A stretch of 64,000 bases of DNA from Staphylococcus ratti (GCF_020883535.1 NZ_CP086654.1:434001-498000), one strand, 5' to 3'; positions 25,898-35,969 are shown, numbered from the stretch's first letter. Program-made: numbers and translations. The notes: generated by a model from the letters alone, not told the origin.

Positions 25898-26955
25898 TGG
25901 AACCTAAAATAGACCAGCAAGCCTTAACCCATTTGTTGTTGTCATACTTTCAAAATACGACTGAAATGATGCTTTTTATTAATCGTAATGGTGAAGTGAT
26001 ATTGATGAATGACGCCGCAAAACGAATTTTATCTGACGATAACAATATTAAAGAAATCACTTCTAATACGATATGTGGTCGCTGTGAAGGCTTTACTAGT
26101 GCACATGCTTTGAAAACTTGTTATAACTGCTTTTTGCATGCGAATGACATGGGTGATTCTACTTTCCAAGTTTTTATGAAAACGCGTGACAACAAAATAG
26201 AACCTTTTATAGCCACATATCAAATGATTGATGAAAAACAAGATATTAAAGTTTTCACGCTTCAAAATGTCACGCAACAACTCGAGCGCCATGAAAAATT
26301 ACATCAACGTCATATGATCCAAAAGACGATAGCGGCGCAAGAAAATGAACGTAAACGTATTTCTCGAGAATTGCACGACGGTGTCGTTCAAGAATTGATT
26401 AATGTTAATGTAGAGATGCGTTTATTGAAATATCAACAAGATATGGAAAGCATGATGGCACAATCACAACACATTGAAGGATTGATGTCGAAGCTTATTG
26501 ATGATATTAGGAATTTATCGTCTGAACTTCGACCTTCTTCGCTAGATGATTTAGGATTAGATGCAGCGTTTAAAAGTTATTTTAAACAACTCGAAAACAA
26601 TTATGGACTCGTAGTAAATTATCATTTTGACCTGTCGACGCAACGTTTTGACAGTGAAATTGAAACGGTCGTTTATCGGGTCGTGCAAGAGGCAGCATTT
26701 AATGCGATGAAATATGCTAATGTTGACGCGATTGATGTGAATGTTAGAAAAGATAAAAACCGCTTATTTGCTGAAGTTTCAGATCAAGGTAATGGCTTTG
26801 ACCCGAAAGATCATCCGAAAGGCTCTGGTCTAGGACTTTATGGAATGAATGAACGTGCGGAATTGGTAAATGGCAAACTAGATATTAAAACGGAAAAAGG
26901 GAAAGGTACCATCGTTACATTAGAAGTACCGCTTGAACAAATTGGGGGGCGTTGA
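25897..26955 (+). CDS. nreB: Oxygen-sensing histidine kinase NreB
   Basis: 352 residues, cytoplasmic. An N-terminal PAS domain carries Cys60, Cys63, Cys75 and Cys78 (CGRC...CYNC), which hold the oxygen-labile [4Fe-4S] cluster studied in S. carnosus NreB. A HisKA_3 domain follows with ISRELHDGV; His160 is the expected phosphorylation site. The C-terminal ATPase has the N-box ([10 protein letters not shown]), a G-box at SDQGNGFDP and [12 protein letters not shown]. With no oxygen the kinase is active and phosphorylates NreC. The ATG overlaps the nreA stop by one base. Confidence 0.96.
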   Translation: MEPKIDQQALTHLLLSYFQNTTEMMLFINRNGEVILMNDAAKRILSDDNNIKEITSNTICGRCEGFTSAHALKTCYNCFLHANDMGDSTFQVFMKTRDNKIEPFIATYQMIDEKQDIKVFTLQNVTQQLERHEKLHQRHMIQKTIAAQENERKRISRELHDGVVQELINVNVEMRLLKYQQDMESMMAQSQHIEGLMSKLIDDIRNLSSELRPSSLDDLGLDAAFKSYFKQLENNYGLVVNYHFDLSTQRFDSEIETVVYRVVQEAAFNAMKYANVDAIDVNVRKDKNRLFAEVSDQGNGFDPKDHPKGSGLGLYGMNERAELVNGKLDIKTEKGKGTIVTLEVPLEQIGGR

Positions 26956-26957
26956 GC

Positions 26958-27608
26958 TTGAAAATCGTAATAGCAGATGATCATGCGGTTGTGCGTACAG
27001 GCTTTTCAATGATTTTAAATTTTCAAGAAGATATGGAAGTTGTAGGCACTGCGGCAGATGGTGTTGAAGCTTACCAAATGGTCATGAAATATGAACCGGA
27101 TGTTTTAATCATGGATTTAAGTATGCCACCTGGGGAATCAGGACTTATTGCGACAAGTAAAATTTTAGATAGTTTTCCTAAAACGAAAATTTTAATTTTA
27201 ACGATGTATGACGATGAAGAGTATTTATTTCATGTCTTACGTAGTGGCGCAAGTGGCTATATTTTAAAAAATGCCCCAGATGAGCAATTATTGTTGGCGA
27301 TTCGAACGGTTTATAAAGGGGAGACTTTTATTGACCCTAAGATGACAACATCTTTAGTGAAAGAATTTGTTCAATCTTCAGATGATGCTTCTTTTTCAAA
27401 TGATCCATTTAAAATATTGTCCAAACGCGAATTGGAAATTTTGCCTTTAATCGCTAAAGGATATGGGAATAAAGATATTGCTGAAAAGTTATTTGTCTCT
27501 GTCAAAACGGTCGAAGCGCATAAAACACGCATTATGGATAAACTTAATTTGAAATCTAAGCCGGAACTTGTTGAATACGCATTGAAGAAAAAATTATTAG
27601 ATTTTTAA
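26958..27608 (+). CDS. nreC: Response regulator NreC
   Basis: 216 residues from the TTG at 26958 (eight bases after GGGGGG); the TTG at 26952 is too close to the ribosome site. Receiver domain with acidic pocket ADDH and phosphoacceptor Asp53 (IMDLSMP), then a LuxR/NarL helix-turn-helix ([37 protein letters not shown]). It activates nar, nir and narT promoters at GGG-N4-CCC palindromes; such sites are visible before nirR and narG here. A hairpin terminator follows. Confidence 0.96.
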   Translation: MKIVIADDHAVVRTGFSMILNFQEDMEVVGTAADGVEAYQMVMKYEPDVLIMDLSMPPGESGLIATSKILDSFPKTKILILTMYDDEEYLFHVLRSGASGYILKNAPDEQLLLAIRTVYKGETFIDPKMTTSLVKEFVQSSDDASFSNDPFKILSKRELEILPLIAKGYGNKDIAEKLFVSVKTVEAHKTRIMDKLNLKSKPELVEYALKKKLLDF

Positions 27609-27622
27609 TATCAATCAAAGAT

Positions 27623-27670
27623 GAGTGGTAAAGGGATGCTGTAATTTGAGCACGCTTTGCCACTTTTTTG
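27623..27670 (+). terminator. Terminator after nreC
   Basis: AGTGGTAAAG at 27624-27633 pairs with CTTTGCCACT at 27655-27664 (one G-U), then a T-run. Confidence 0.75.
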
Positions 27671-27918
27671 ATTTTTGTTGTTTATAACGAGGTGTAACGA
27701 TCAAGGGATGAATTTTTGAATCTCGCAAGTTTTTAGTGATAACGCCTCATGAATAAAGGTTGGGATTAGGGGAAGCGCCGCTATGTGTATAGGGTAAATC
27801 CTTATGTTATAAATTTCACAAAGAAGATACACTAAAATTGAAATCTATAACATGTATGAAAATGAAGCGATATAGAAAAAGTTAACATTTTCATACGTTG
27901 TAAAAAGGGTGAAAGAAA
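27671..27918 (+). promoter_or_regulatory. narT leader with weak NreC- and Rex-like half-sites
   Basis: The gap has an inverted repeat (GAGGTGTAACGATC near 27690, GTGATAACGCCTC near 27740), a degenerate NreC-like TAGGG-TAAA-TCCTTA at 27790-27804 and a right Rex half-site TTCACAA at 27815-27821. None is strong alone, but the set matches the other nar/nir promoters. Confidence 0.35.
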
Positions 27919-29079
27919 ATGAATAAGTCAAAAGGCAGTCTTCAGCTCGGATTACAAACGCTTAGTCTTGTAGCTGGTTTTATGGCATGGAGTATTATTG
28001 CGCCACTCATGCCGTTTATTTCACAAGATATTAAAATTTCAAGTGGACAGTTATCTATTATTTTAGCAATACCGGTGATTTTAGGTTCAGTACTGCGTGT
28101 CCCTTTCGGATATTTAACGAATATTATCGGGGCCAAATGGGTATTTTTTACTAGCTTTATTGTATTATTAATTCCAATTTTTCTGCTTAGTCAAGCGTCA
28201 TCGCCAAGTGCATTAATGTTTGCAGGCTTCTTTTTAGGTGTTGGAGGCGCAATCTTTTCGGTAGGTGTCACTTCAATTCCAAAATATTTTTCAAAAGACA
28301 AAGTCGGTCTAGCTAATGGGATTTATGGTATGGGGAATTTAGGTACAGCAGTATCGGCATTTTTAGCACCACCAATCGCAGGACTCATTGGATGGCAACC
28401 AACAGTTCGTTTATACCTTATTGTTATGGCTGCTTTTGCGATTATCATGTTCTTTTTAGGCGATAGTAAGGAACCAAAAGTTAAAGTGCCACTCGTGGAA
28501 CAATCTCGCAAACTGATGGCAAACTATAAGTTGTATTACTTAAGTTTCTGGTATTTCATTACTTTTGGTGCTTTTGTAGCATTTGGATTATTCTTACCAA
28601 ACTTTTTAGTGACACACTTTGGTATTGATAAAGTAGATGCCGGAATTCGTACAGGCGTATTTATCGCATTAGCGACATTTCTACGTCCAGTAGGAGGAAT
28701 GTTAGGAGATAAGTTTAATGCTGTTACAATGTTGAAAATCTTCTTTACGATTATGGTGTGTGGTTCATTTTTATTAGGCATTTCACAAAATATTGTATTG
28801 TTTACTGTCGGCTGTCTTACAGTGAGTATTTGCGCAGGTATTGGTAATGGCCTTATTTTCAAACTTGTCCCTCATTACTTTACAACTGAAGCGGGCGTAG
28901 CAAATGGTATTGTGTCAATGATGGGTGGTCTTGGAGGATTTTTCCCACCTTTAGTCATTTCAGTTGTCGCGGCGATAACTGGCACAAGTCACCTTGCTTT
29001 TATTTTATTAAGTGTCTTTGGTGTAATCGCATTGTTAACAATGATGCATTTAACAAAACGTGAAAAAGCAACAGTGTAA
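27919..29079 (+). CDS. narT: Nitrate/nitrite transporter NarT (NarK family)
   Basis: 386-residue major facilitator protein with twelve membrane helices. It has the nitrate-porter glycine-rich signatures: [12 protein letters not shown] in helix 5 and [16 protein letters not shown] in helix 11, and conserved arginines in helices 2 and 8 ([19 protein letters not shown]). NarT brings in nitrate for NarGHI in anaerobic staphylococci. It follows nreC but has its own terminator-bounded leader, so it is likely a separate transcription unit under NreC. Confidence 0.93.
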   Translation: MNKSKGSLQLGLQTLSLVAGFMAWSIIAPLMPFISQDIKISSGQLSIILAIPVILGSVLRVPFGYLTNIIGAKWVFFTSFIVLLIPIFLLSQASSPSALMFAGFFLGVGGAIFSVGVTSIPKYFSKDKVGLANGIYGMGNLGTAVSAFLAPPIAGLIGWQPTVRLYLIVMAAFAIIMFFLGDSKEPKVKVPLVEQSRKLMANYKLYYLSFWYFITFGAFVAFGLFLPNFLVTHFGIDKVDAGIRTGVFIALATFLRPVGGMLGDKFNAVTMLKIFFTIMVCGSFLLGISQNIVLFTVGCLTVSICAGIGNGLIFKLVPHYFTTEAGVANGIVSMMGGLGGFFPPLVISVVAAITGTSHLAFILLSVFGVIALLTMMHLTKREKATV

Positions 29080-29084
29080 TATAT

Positions 29085-29148
29085 AACGAGAATGAGACGG
29101 GGTTATTGGCTAATTGAACAGCCAATGCTTAGTCACATTCTCGTTATT
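29085..29148. terminator. Bidirectional terminator between narT and the RocB-like gene
   Basis: Outer arms AACGAGAATG at 29085-29094 and CATTCTCGTT at about 29136-29145, with an inner 7-bp hairpin (ATTGGCT/AGCCAAT). Confidence 0.75.
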
Positions 29149-29153
29149 TGTGT

Positions 29154-30755
29154 TTAGTCTAAAAAATGTTTGCGAATGATAGATTCTAAAATTACAGGCA
29201 ATTCGACAAAAGCGCTTTGTTTATGAATACGCTCAATGACTTTATGTGCATCTTTACCGATTGGGCCACAATTTAGTAAAGGCGCTTGAATTTCTTCGAT
29301 TGCTTTAAAAGGTATTTTATAGGTTTGGTTAAAAATAGGCGTGTTATTTTCAAAAGCTTCAAAACCCGAACCATTTGGCGAAGGCGCCACATAGCTTAAA
29401 TCACTGATCCCATTAAAATAATGAATACGCTCTGAATGGCGTTCAAATTGACTGCTTGATGTCTCACGAATCGTTTCCCCTATAGCTTCAGTCAGTGCAT
29501 TAAATGATGTATTTGTTGCAGGATAATAAGGCGGTGTAAAAAAGGTAATAACTGAAGGCCCTAAATCACGACACAGCGTCATTAATGTATCTACTATAGT
29601 AATGCATTGAAGATGTGGTGCGGATTCGTGTGCGATAACATCGTCAATCATTTGATTTACGGTTGTCGCTTGATGAATCGCTACAGCATGTGCATACAAT
29701 TCGTCATAAGTCATGTAATTGATGTCTATATTAGATGTAATACCTTCAGCACGAATACGCGCTTCGTATTGAGTCATGCCTTTTTCAACAGCCCTTTTAA
29801 CAGCTTCATTAAAATGTTTGAATACTTCATTCGCATTCCGTTTAAACAAAAACAGATTGAACAATGCGACTGAGCGAAAAGGCGTTTGTACATCATAATA
29901 ATCTTTCATATCCGTAACCTTTAAACTTACGGGCATAGGCGTTTGTTCATCTTCAAAAGTTTCTTTGAAATTTAAACTATATTCTATTTCTTGTTGAATA
30001 TAGCTCATTAAGAAGTTCGAACTTAAGCCATTAGAAGGCGTGCCGACATGTGTTTCACGGCCGTACACTAATACACTAGGCATAATTTTACCAATAGAAC
30101 CGCTGTAATAGTAATGGTTGCTGTCATCTTGCGCTTGTTGGAAAGTAGGTTCACTATTAAGGTGCAATTGGATTGAAAGTTGATGTTGCTTTCGAAGTTC
30201 ATTTACGTATTCAACAGCTGCATGCATGCCTTTTGACGTGACTTCTTCATCGGGTACCGTCAACAAAATTAAATTGACATCCCAGTTTTCTATACTAGCT
30301 TTCTCAAGCAATGCCATATGTAACATTAGACCAGGCTTCATATCCATAGCACCACGGCCAAACAAATAGTCTCCTGATTCTAAATCGGCTCGACTGACTT
30401 CCCCAAGGTAGCTGTTATCTTCTTTGAATGCGTCAGTTAAGGCATCCATATCGAACGCTTGGTCCTGAAATGGTCCATAATCCTCAATACCTACTGTGTC
30501 ATAATGACTGATAAGTGTGATGGTACTTTTAGATTGAGGTGCTTTATAAAATGCGACCACAGCGTGACGTTGATCATTTGTGGCTACGAGTTGTACATGT
30601 CCTGGATGTTGTTTAAAATAATCTATCGTCATAAGCTTATTTCGAATCATATATGGAAACGTTCGTTCTCCGGCAGAATGTGTCACACTAGAATGTGCTA
30701 CAAGTTGTTTGAGCAGTGCTTCTCTATCTGAGGCAGTTTGCCATTTCATATTCAT
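29154..30755 (-). CDS. M20-family peptidase/deacylase, RocB-like
   Basis: 533 residues, cytoplasmic. Zinc-dependent M20 fold: ISHYDTVG near residue 83 gives the first His and the Asp, GRGAMDMKPG near 138 the bridging Asp, and VPDEEVTSKG near 168 the catalytic and metal-binding Glu pair. Length and layout fit RocB, linked to arginine use in Bacillus but of unknown exact substrate, rather than the shorter aminoacylases. The first ATG is kept because GGGGGA lies about eight bases upstream. No arginine genes are nearby, so its pathway is unclear. Confidence 0.8.
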   Translation of the reverse strand: MNMKWQTASDREALLKQLVAHSSVTHSAGERTFPYMIRNKLMTIDYFKQHPGHVQLVATNDQRHAVVAFYKAPQSKSTITLISHYDTVGIEDYGPFQDQAFDMDALTDAFKEDNSYLGEVSRADLESGDYLFGRGAMDMKPGLMLHMALLEKASIENWDVNLILLTVPDEEVTSKGMHAAVEYVNELRKQHQLSIQLHLNSEPTFQQAQDDSNHYYYSGSIGKIMPSVLVYGRETHVGTPSNGLSSNFLMSYIQQEIEYSLNFKETFEDEQTPMPVSLKVTDMKDYYDVQTPFRSVALFNLFLFKRNANEVFKHFNEAVKRAVEKGMTQYEARIRAEGITSNIDINYMTYDELYAHAVAIHQATTVNQMIDDVIAHESAPHLQCITIVDTLMTLCRDLGPSVITFFTPPYYPATNTSFNALTEAIGETIRETSSSQFERHSERIHYFNGISDLSYVAPSPNGSGFEAFENNTPIFNQTYKIPFKAIEEIQAPLLNCGPIGKDAHKVIERIHKQSAFVELPVILESIIRKHFLD

Positions 30756-30949
30756 TTGTAAATCCCCCTTGTCAAATGAAATAATAATGATTCAACTTCA
30801 ATTGTAAGGGTTTTCAGTTTTGAAGCACAACGATTAATTTTTAGACGTGCTTTATGAAATTTATGTGACTTCCTATGTTCGATTAGCGTCATAAAAAGAA
30901 TCTATGATAATATAGATTTAATGACTATGAACAGAAAGTTGGAGAAAGC

Positions 30950-31306
30950 ATGGCAAAGAAAATTTTAGGTTTTGTTTTAGTTGCTGTCATTTTATTCGTC
31001 TTAGTCGCTGCTGGCTTCTTTGCCTATAAAGGGTATCAAAAAAGTCAAAATTTTAAGCTCATTGATCAATATTTAGTTGAAAAGAACTTAAAAGATAAAA
31101 TTATTGACGAAAAAAGTGACTACGATCAACGTAAAGGCATTTTCTATAAAGAACTGCGTTTTAAAGGCGATGAAAAAAATGTTTACATCGCACAGCCAAT
31201 CCATTTAAAGCGAGGCTTTTTCTTGCAAGGTTTCGATGCTAAAACAAAGAAACATGACAAAAAAGCAAAATATAACTTCTTTGATGAAGAATACAAACTC
31301 AAATAA
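30950..31306 (+). CDS. DUF3139 family small membrane-anchored protein
   Basis: 118 residues. One N-terminal membrane helix (about 4-27) then a charged outer domain (YKGYQKSQNFKLIDQYLVEK...). Layout and the final FDEEYKLK pattern fit the DUF3139 family of short Firmicute proteins of unknown function. No lipobox. It has its own terminator and no evident operon partner. Confidence 0.75.
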   Translation: MAKKILGFVLVAVILFVLVAAGFFAYKGYQKSQNFKLIDQYLVEKNLKDKIIDEKSDYDQRKGIFYKELRFKGDEKNVYIAQPIHLKRGFFLQGFDAKTKKHDKKAKYNFFDEEYKLK

Positions 31307-31349
31307 TACACATAATAATAGGGAAACAATAGCGTATTTGTTACCTCAC

Positions 31350-31392
31350 AAAGGCCTTAAAATTCGACAAAATGGATTTTGAGGTCTTTTAA
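31350..31392 (+). terminator. Terminator after the DUF3139 gene
   Basis: AAAGGCCTTAAAAT pairs with ATTTTGAGGTCTTT allowing G-U pairs, then T-rich sequence. Confidence 0.7.
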
Positions 31393-31578
31393 ATTGTTTT
31401 TATAGCGCGGTGGTGTGATTTCAGTTTCACAATTTATGAAAGAAAACCTTATACACAACAAGAAGAGGTTAAATAATAGCCATCAATTTATAAGTACCTT
31501 GAAGATTTAATAATATTTAAGAAACGTTTAATTCACACTTAATTGAGTAGACTATCAAATGATTTTATATTAGAGATA

Positions 31579-31735
31579 GGGTTGGGACAGAGTTGGACCA
31601 AAGCGCTAGGAAATCGACCAAGCGGTTTCCTAAAGTATTTAAAGAATGTTCACGACACACACCCAAATTGAAGAACGTTTTTGCTTAGCTTTTGGTTTTT
31701 TCACCTCCTAGACACGTTTGTCCCAACTTTTTTTG
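31579..31735. repeat. Large imperfect palindrome in an intergenic gap
   Basis: GTTGGGACAGAG near 31580 and TTTGTCCCAAC near 31720-31730 form outer arms, with an inner GAATGTTCAC / GAACG pair. The inner motif recurs in the palindrome after corA, and a relative is found after galU. It lies in an 812-base gap (31307-32118) with no intact gene. Confidence 0.5.
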
Positions 31736-31740
31736 AAATT

Positions 31741-31975
31741 GATTTAAGTGTTTTATATGAGCATGATCGTACATTTTATAAAACAGGATAGATTAAATTT
31801 TTAGCAGTCAATAAAAAGACATTTTGGCACGTCATGATTTCAACACTTAGCAGCCCCCTATAGCGATTTGATAATTGACCGTAACAACCCAAACGTAGAC
31901 GCTTTAAAAATAACAATTGAAGTAGATTTAACAACAAAGATGTCACTATTACAAAGTGAAATCGACACATGCTAA
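31741..31975 (+). pseudogene. Possible decayed gene relic
   Basis: Conceptual translation from 31741 reads well (DLSVLYEHDRTFYKTG, then a stop at 31789, then IKFLAVNKKTFWHVMISTLS). A +1 shift near 31857 lets it go on as YSDLIIDRNNPNVDALK and further to a stop at 31973. Protein-like composition across a stop and a frameshift suggests a pseudogene of an unrecognised small protein. Chance cannot be excluded. Confidence 0.35.
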
Positions 31976-31995
31976 GTGTATAAGTTTTATATGAG

Positions 31996-32028
31996 AGGAT
32001 GGGACGACGAAAGTCCTATCCTTTTTTA
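31996..32028 (+). terminator. Terminator-like hairpin after the relic
   Basis: AGGATGGGAC at 31996-32005 pairs with GTCCTATCCT at 32013-32022 with a 7-base loop and T-run. It supports the view that a gene once ended here. Confidence 0.75.
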
Positions 32029-32118
32029 TTTTAATCTTTTAACGCGCGTTTGAATGGGGTAGACGGTATAGACTTTTGATATAATAGAGATAAACATTTT
32101 TGAAAGGGGATAAAAAGA

Positions 32119-33192
32119 ATGAAAGATACGAAAACATTATTGAAGCAACTGACAGACATTGATGGTATTGCAGGGCATGAATATGATGTAAAGCATACGA
32201 TGAAAGCTTTGCTTGAGCCTAACAGTGATGAAATGATTTATGACAACTTAGGTGGTGTTTTTGGAAAGAAAAAAGCACAATCTGGAAGTAAAACGATTAT
32301 GATTGCTGGCCATCTAGACGAGATAGGGTTTATGGTCACTAAAATTGACGAAAATGGTTATCTGAAATTCACCCCTGTCGGTGGATGGTGGAATCAAGTT
32401 ATGCTATCACAAAAGGTAACGGTTATTACTGAAGAAGGACGAAAAATTAGAGGGATTATTGGTTCTAAGCCCCCACATGTATTAGGGGCTGAAGAACGTA
32501 AAAAACCTGTAGATATAAAGCAAATGTTTATAGATGTTGGTGCAAAAGATAAAGCCGAAGCAGAAGCGGCGGGTATTGAGATTGGCAATATGGTTACGCC
32601 TTATTCTGAATTTGAAACGTTGCTGAATGACAATTATATGACAGCTAAAGCGTTTGATAACCGATTTGGTTGTGCGTTGGCGGTAGATGTTTTAGATGAA
32701 TTGAAAAATGAGTCAGTGAACGTCAATGTTGTCGCGGGCGCTAATGTTCAAGAAGAAGTGGGCTTACGTGGTGCTAAAGTAGCGGCACATAAAATTAAAC
32801 CTGACTTGGCGATTGCTGTAGACGTTTGTATCGCTTATGATTCTCCTGGAATGGAGAAAGATGGCGATGTGAAACTTGGCCAAGGGCCTGCTGTGATTGC
32901 GCTTGACGGTTCGAATATCGGGCATGTTGGGTTGGTCCGTCATGTGAAAAAAGTGGCTAAAAAGCATAATCTCGCGTTACAGTTTGATACGATGCCTGGT
33001 GGCGGTACGGACGCAGGTAACATTCATACATCATTAGATGGTATTCCGTCGATTTGTATTTCAGTGCCATTACGTTATATGCATTCGAATGTGTCTGTAT
33101 TACATCAAGAAGATTATCAAAAAGCGGTGCGCCTAGTGACTGAAGTCATTAAAGATTTGGATGATGAAACCGTTGAAAATATGATTTGGTAA
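32119..33192 (+). CDS. M42-family aminopeptidase (FrvX/PepA-like)
   Basis: 357 residues, cytoplasmic co-catalytic metallopeptidase of the type forming tetrahedral dodecamers. Metal ligands and catalytic residues are present: GHLDEIGFMV near residue 65, AFDNRFGCA near 180, the Glu pair in NVQEEVGLRG near 213, DVCIAYDSPG near 235, and the final His in SVPLRYMHS near 320. AAAGGGGA precedes the start. Homologues trim peptides, often with glutamyl preference. Transcribed alone. Confidence 0.9.
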   Translation: MKDTKTLLKQLTDIDGIAGHEYDVKHTMKALLEPNSDEMIYDNLGGVFGKKKAQSGSKTIMIAGHLDEIGFMVTKIDENGYLKFTPVGGWWNQVMLSQKVTVITEEGRKIRGIIGSKPPHVLGAEERKKPVDIKQMFIDVGAKDKAEAEAAGIEIGNMVTPYSEFETLLNDNYMTAKAFDNRFGCALAVDVLDELKNESVNVNVVAGANVQEEVGLRGAKVAAHKIKPDLAIAVDVCIAYDSPGMEKDGDVKLGQGPAVIALDGSNIGHVGLVRHVKKVAKKHNLALQFDTMPGGGTDAGNIHTSLDGIPSICISVPLRYMHSNVSVLHQEDYQKAVRLVTEVIKDLDDETVENMIW

Positions 33193-33361
33193 GTCGTTTA
33201 GATAAGCGATGCCATTGTATTTCAACAATGATTTACGAAGCGGATGTATCAAGTACTTAAAACAAGCATTTTAACAAATAATGTAAAAATTAATATTGTA
33301 ATACAACTCAAGTTCATGTTAGATTAATTGCAATACATCAATGTGAGAAAGGGGCGGTATC

Positions 33362-34261
33362 ATGCAACATGTACAAAAACGATGGCTTGGATACATGTTA
33401 GTAATTATTGGGGCGTCGTTCTGGGGTGTTGGTGGTACAGTGTCTCAATGGTTGTTTCAATACGCAAATATAAATGTAGGTTGGTTTGTTGCGGTAAGGT
33501 TAATCATATCAGGACTATTACTTATAGGCATTGCTTTTTTTACACAAGGCTCAAAAGTGTTTCTAATATGGCGTGATAAGCGTGCGGCGTTGCAAATCAT
33601 TATTTTTGGCATTGTAGGTATGCTAGCAGTGCAATTTACATTTATGTCATCGATAAGTCATGGAAATGCTGCGGTAGCAACATTGTTACAATATTTAGGC
33701 CCTATTTTTATGATAATTTATTTAGTGATGACGAAAGTGACGACATTTGGACGTAAAGAAGCGATTGCAGTTATTTTAGCTTTAGTAGGCTCCTTTTTAC
33801 TATTAACGAATGGTAACATTGAAAACCTCCAAGTGCCTAAAGCGGCAATCATTTGGGGGCTATTATCTGCTGTTGCTTTAGCATTTTATACGATATATCC
33901 TGTGAATTTATTAGCACGATGGGGCTCTCTCAATGTTGTTGGTTGGGCGATGTTTATCGGAGGCATTGCGCTTAGTTTTATGCATCCGCCATGGGTGATC
34001 GATCTGTCCAGTTGGACGCTAGAAACACATCTATTCTTTTGGTTTGCAATTATTTTTGGTACGATGCTAGCCTTTTGGTTTTATATTGATAGTTTGAATT
34101 ATTTATTTCCACATGAGACTGGATTGCTAGGCACCATTGAACCTTTAATGGCGTTAGTAACTTCTGTTGTTTGGCTTCATATTGGTTTTGGTGCTTGGCA
34201 ATTTGTAGGTGTAGTGTGCATTATTATGATGGTAGTCGTGCTCTCTGTTATGAAAAAATAA
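33362..34261 (+). CDS. EamA/DMT-family permease
   Basis: 299 residues, ten membrane helices in two EamA repeats. The first repeat begins GYMLVIIGASFWGVGGTVSQ, the second near residue 160 with IIWGLLSAVALAFYTIYPVN. The typical P-E signature appears as GTIEPLMALVTSVVWLH near the end. Members export or import metabolites; the substrate is unknown. AAGGGGCGG precedes the ATG. Followed by a shared terminator. Confidence 0.88.
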   Translation: MQHVQKRWLGYMLVIIGASFWGVGGTVSQWLFQYANINVGWFVAVRLIISGLLLIGIAFFTQGSKVFLIWRDKRAALQIIIFGIVGMLAVQFTFMSSISHGNAAVATLLQYLGPIFMIIYLVMTKVTTFGRKEAIAVILALVGSFLLLTNGNIENLQVPKAAIIWGLLSAVALAFYTIYPVNLLARWGSLNVVGWAMFIGGIALSFMHPPWVIDLSSWTLETHLFFWFAIIFGTMLAFWFYIDSLNYLFPHETGLLGTIEPLMALVTSVVWLHIGFGAWQFVGVVCIIMMVVVLSVMKK

Positions 34262-34272
34262 ATAAGTAAAAT

Positions 34273-34308
34273 AAAAAACGATTCAGTAATTAACTGAATC
34301 GTTTTTTT
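34273..34308. terminator. Bidirectional terminator
   Basis: Perfect 15-bp arms 34273-34287 and 34293-34307 with a 5-base loop, A-run and T-run; serves the EamA gene and the DUF4889 gene. Confidence 0.9.
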
Positions 34309-34313
34309 ATGTC

Positions 34314-34652
34314 TTAATGGTGCATTTCGTGGATTTTCATCATTAAACCATGAGGTACATCGTCATGTGACACAACTTCTTTTTTCACATAATCGTCTTT
34401 ATCGCCTTTATTCGTCACAAGTTTTACAAAGTCGCCTTTTTTAGGTTGGAAATCACTGTCCGTTGGGATTTTTACATCTTTTTCAACTGTTTTTTCAGAT
34501 TCACTTACTACTTTTTCAGCTGTTGTATTGTCTTTCATATAACCGTAGTATGTTTCTTTTTGACCTGACATCATGATAGCAGCGACAACGATGATTGTAG
34601 CAAGAACCATGATACCAATTAAAATAAACCCTAGCGTTTGTTTGTTTTTCAT
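34314..34652 (-). CDS. DUF4889 family membrane-anchored protein
   Basis: 112 residues. One N-terminal membrane helix (about 8-28), then an outer domain rich in Lys, Asp and Glu with the sequence TYYGYMKDNTTAEKVV and a C-terminal His-containing tail (HGLMMKIHEMHH). Fits the staphylococcal DUF4889 family, function unknown. The methionine/histidine-rich end might bind a metal, but that is only a guess. AAAGGAG upstream supports the start. Confidence 0.75.
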   Translation of the reverse strand: MKNKQTLGFILIGIMVLATIIVVAAIMMSGQKETYYGYMKDNTTAEKVVSESEKTVEKDVKIPTDSDFQPKKGDFVKLVTNKGDKDDYVKKEVVSHDDVPHGLMMKIHEMHH

Positions 34653-34882
34653 GAAATAAAGCTCCTTTTAAATAATATAATGCTATTGTATAGGAAGTTG
34701 GCAGAAATCAAAAGGGGTAGATATATCGACAAAATTGTGACAAAAATTTTAGAATGAAAAAATTTGTTTTGAAATGAACGGTAAAAGATGAAATCATACG
34801 TAAATAAAAAGGGGCAAGATTAAGATAACGCCTGTGTCATTTCTAACGGTGCATCATGAAATAAGATGTTGAAACGTGGAAT

Positions 34883-34898
34883 AATTTCCCGGGAAATT
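34883..34898. promoter_or_regulatory. Perfect 16-bp palindrome, unknown binder
   Basis: AATTTCCCGGGAAATT in the 359-base gap (34653-35011) between the DUF4889 and galU genes. No known staphylococcal regulator motif fits it exactly. Nothing else but the galU 3' hairpin is seen in this gap. Confidence 0.4.
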
Positions 34899-34911
34899 GG
34901 TATATATAAGA

Positions 34912-35001
34912 AAAAAACAGGATTTTCGACAGAACGTTCACAATAGACAAAATTGAAAAAGCTATATCTATCATTTCGAACTGCTTAAATCCTGTGTTTT
35001 G
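34912..35001 (-). repeat. Palindromic element at the 3' end of galU, copy 1
   Basis: Outer arms AAAACAGGATTT (34914-34925) and AAATCCTGTGTTTT (34987-35000) enclose about 60 bases. The segment CAGGATTTTCGACAGAACG closely resembles CAGGATTTTCAACAGAATG after corA. It probably ends galU transcription. Confidence 0.55.
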
Positions 35002-35011
35002 TTATATGTTG

Positions 35012-35881
35012 TTATTCTGCTAACAGTGTTTTGATATAGTCTGTAATTTCTTCTTTCATAGACGGATCATTAAGTGCAAAATGTAAGGTTGTTTTTACAA
35101 ACCCAATTTTTTCACCGACATCGTAGCGCGTACCGTCAAACTCGTAGGCATAAACTTGATCATCTTGATTTAAACGTTCAATAGCATCTGTTAGTTGGAT
35201 TTCACCACCAGCACCAACATCTTGTGTCCCCAGATAATTGAAAATTTCTGGTGTGAGTACATAACGCCCCATAATGGCTAAATTGGATGGTGCAGTGCCA
35301 GCAGCTGGTTTTTCAATGAACTGTTTGACTTCATATCGACGACCATCTTGAGCTTTTGGCTCTACAATACCATAACGATAGGTATCTTCATAAGGTACTT
35401 CTTGAACACCGATTACAGATTTTTGTGTTGTTTCGTACTGTTCTATCAATTGTTGAATAGCAGGGGTCTCAGATTGAACAATATCGTCCCCTAATAAAAC
35501 GGCGAAAGGTTCGTTCCCGAAAAATTGACGGGCTGTCCAAATCGCATGACCTAAACCTTTTTGCTCTTTTTGACGTACATAAAAGATATTCGCTAAATCT
35601 GTTGAATGTTGTACCTTTTCAAGTAAGTCCGTTTTACCTTTTTCTTTTAATGTGGATTCAAGTTCTTTTTGATTGTCAAAATGATCTTCAATCGCACGTT
35701 TATGTTTACCTGTCACAATAATGATATCCTCGATGCCGGCACGAGAAGCTTCTTCAACAATATATTGAATGGTCGGGGTATCGAGAATTGGCAACATTTC
35801 TTTTGGCATTGCCTTTGTCGCAGGTAAGAAACGTGTCCCTAGACCTGCCGCTGGAATAATTGCCTTCTTTATTTTTGACAT
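35012..35881 (-). CDS. galU: UTP-glucose-1-phosphate uridylyltransferase
   Basis: 289 residues from the ATG at 35881, with GGAGG at good spacing; the longer frame to 35914 adds residues that do not fit the family. Makes UDP-glucose for glycolipid anchors of lipoteichoic acid and other glycans. The nucleotidyltransferase loop [20 protein letters not shown] is at residues 9-28, and [21 protein letters not shown] and LGDDI are in place. Length matches other staphylococcal GalU/GtaB. Followed by a palindromic 3' element. Confidence 0.95.
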   Translation of the reverse strand: MSKIKKAIIPAAGLGTRFLPATKAMPKEMLPILDTPTIQYIVEEASRAGIEDIIIVTGKHKRAIEDHFDNQKELESTLKEKGKTDLLEKVQHSTDLANIFYVRQKEQKGLGHAIWTARQFFGNEPFAVLLGDDIVQSETPAIQQLIEQYETTQKSVIGVQEVPYEDTYRYGIVEPKAQDGRRYEVKQFIEKPAAGTAPSNLAIMGRYVLTPEIFNYLGTQDVGAGGEIQLTDAIERLNQDDQVYAYEFDGTRYDVGEKIGFVKTTLHFALNDPSMKEEITDYIKTLLAE

Positions 35882-35969
35882 AAAAAAATAGCCTCCTAGC
35901 TCAATCTTTGTCATTACTTCTATTATAGTACAAAAGTATAAGAAATACTAAAGTGAGCTAGAGGCGATA

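Noticed and set aside
31579-31735. T-box or riboswitch in the large palindrome
   Set aside because: No T-box sequence (TGGNACC-like) or known riboswitch core, and the following gene does not fit; treated as a repeat.
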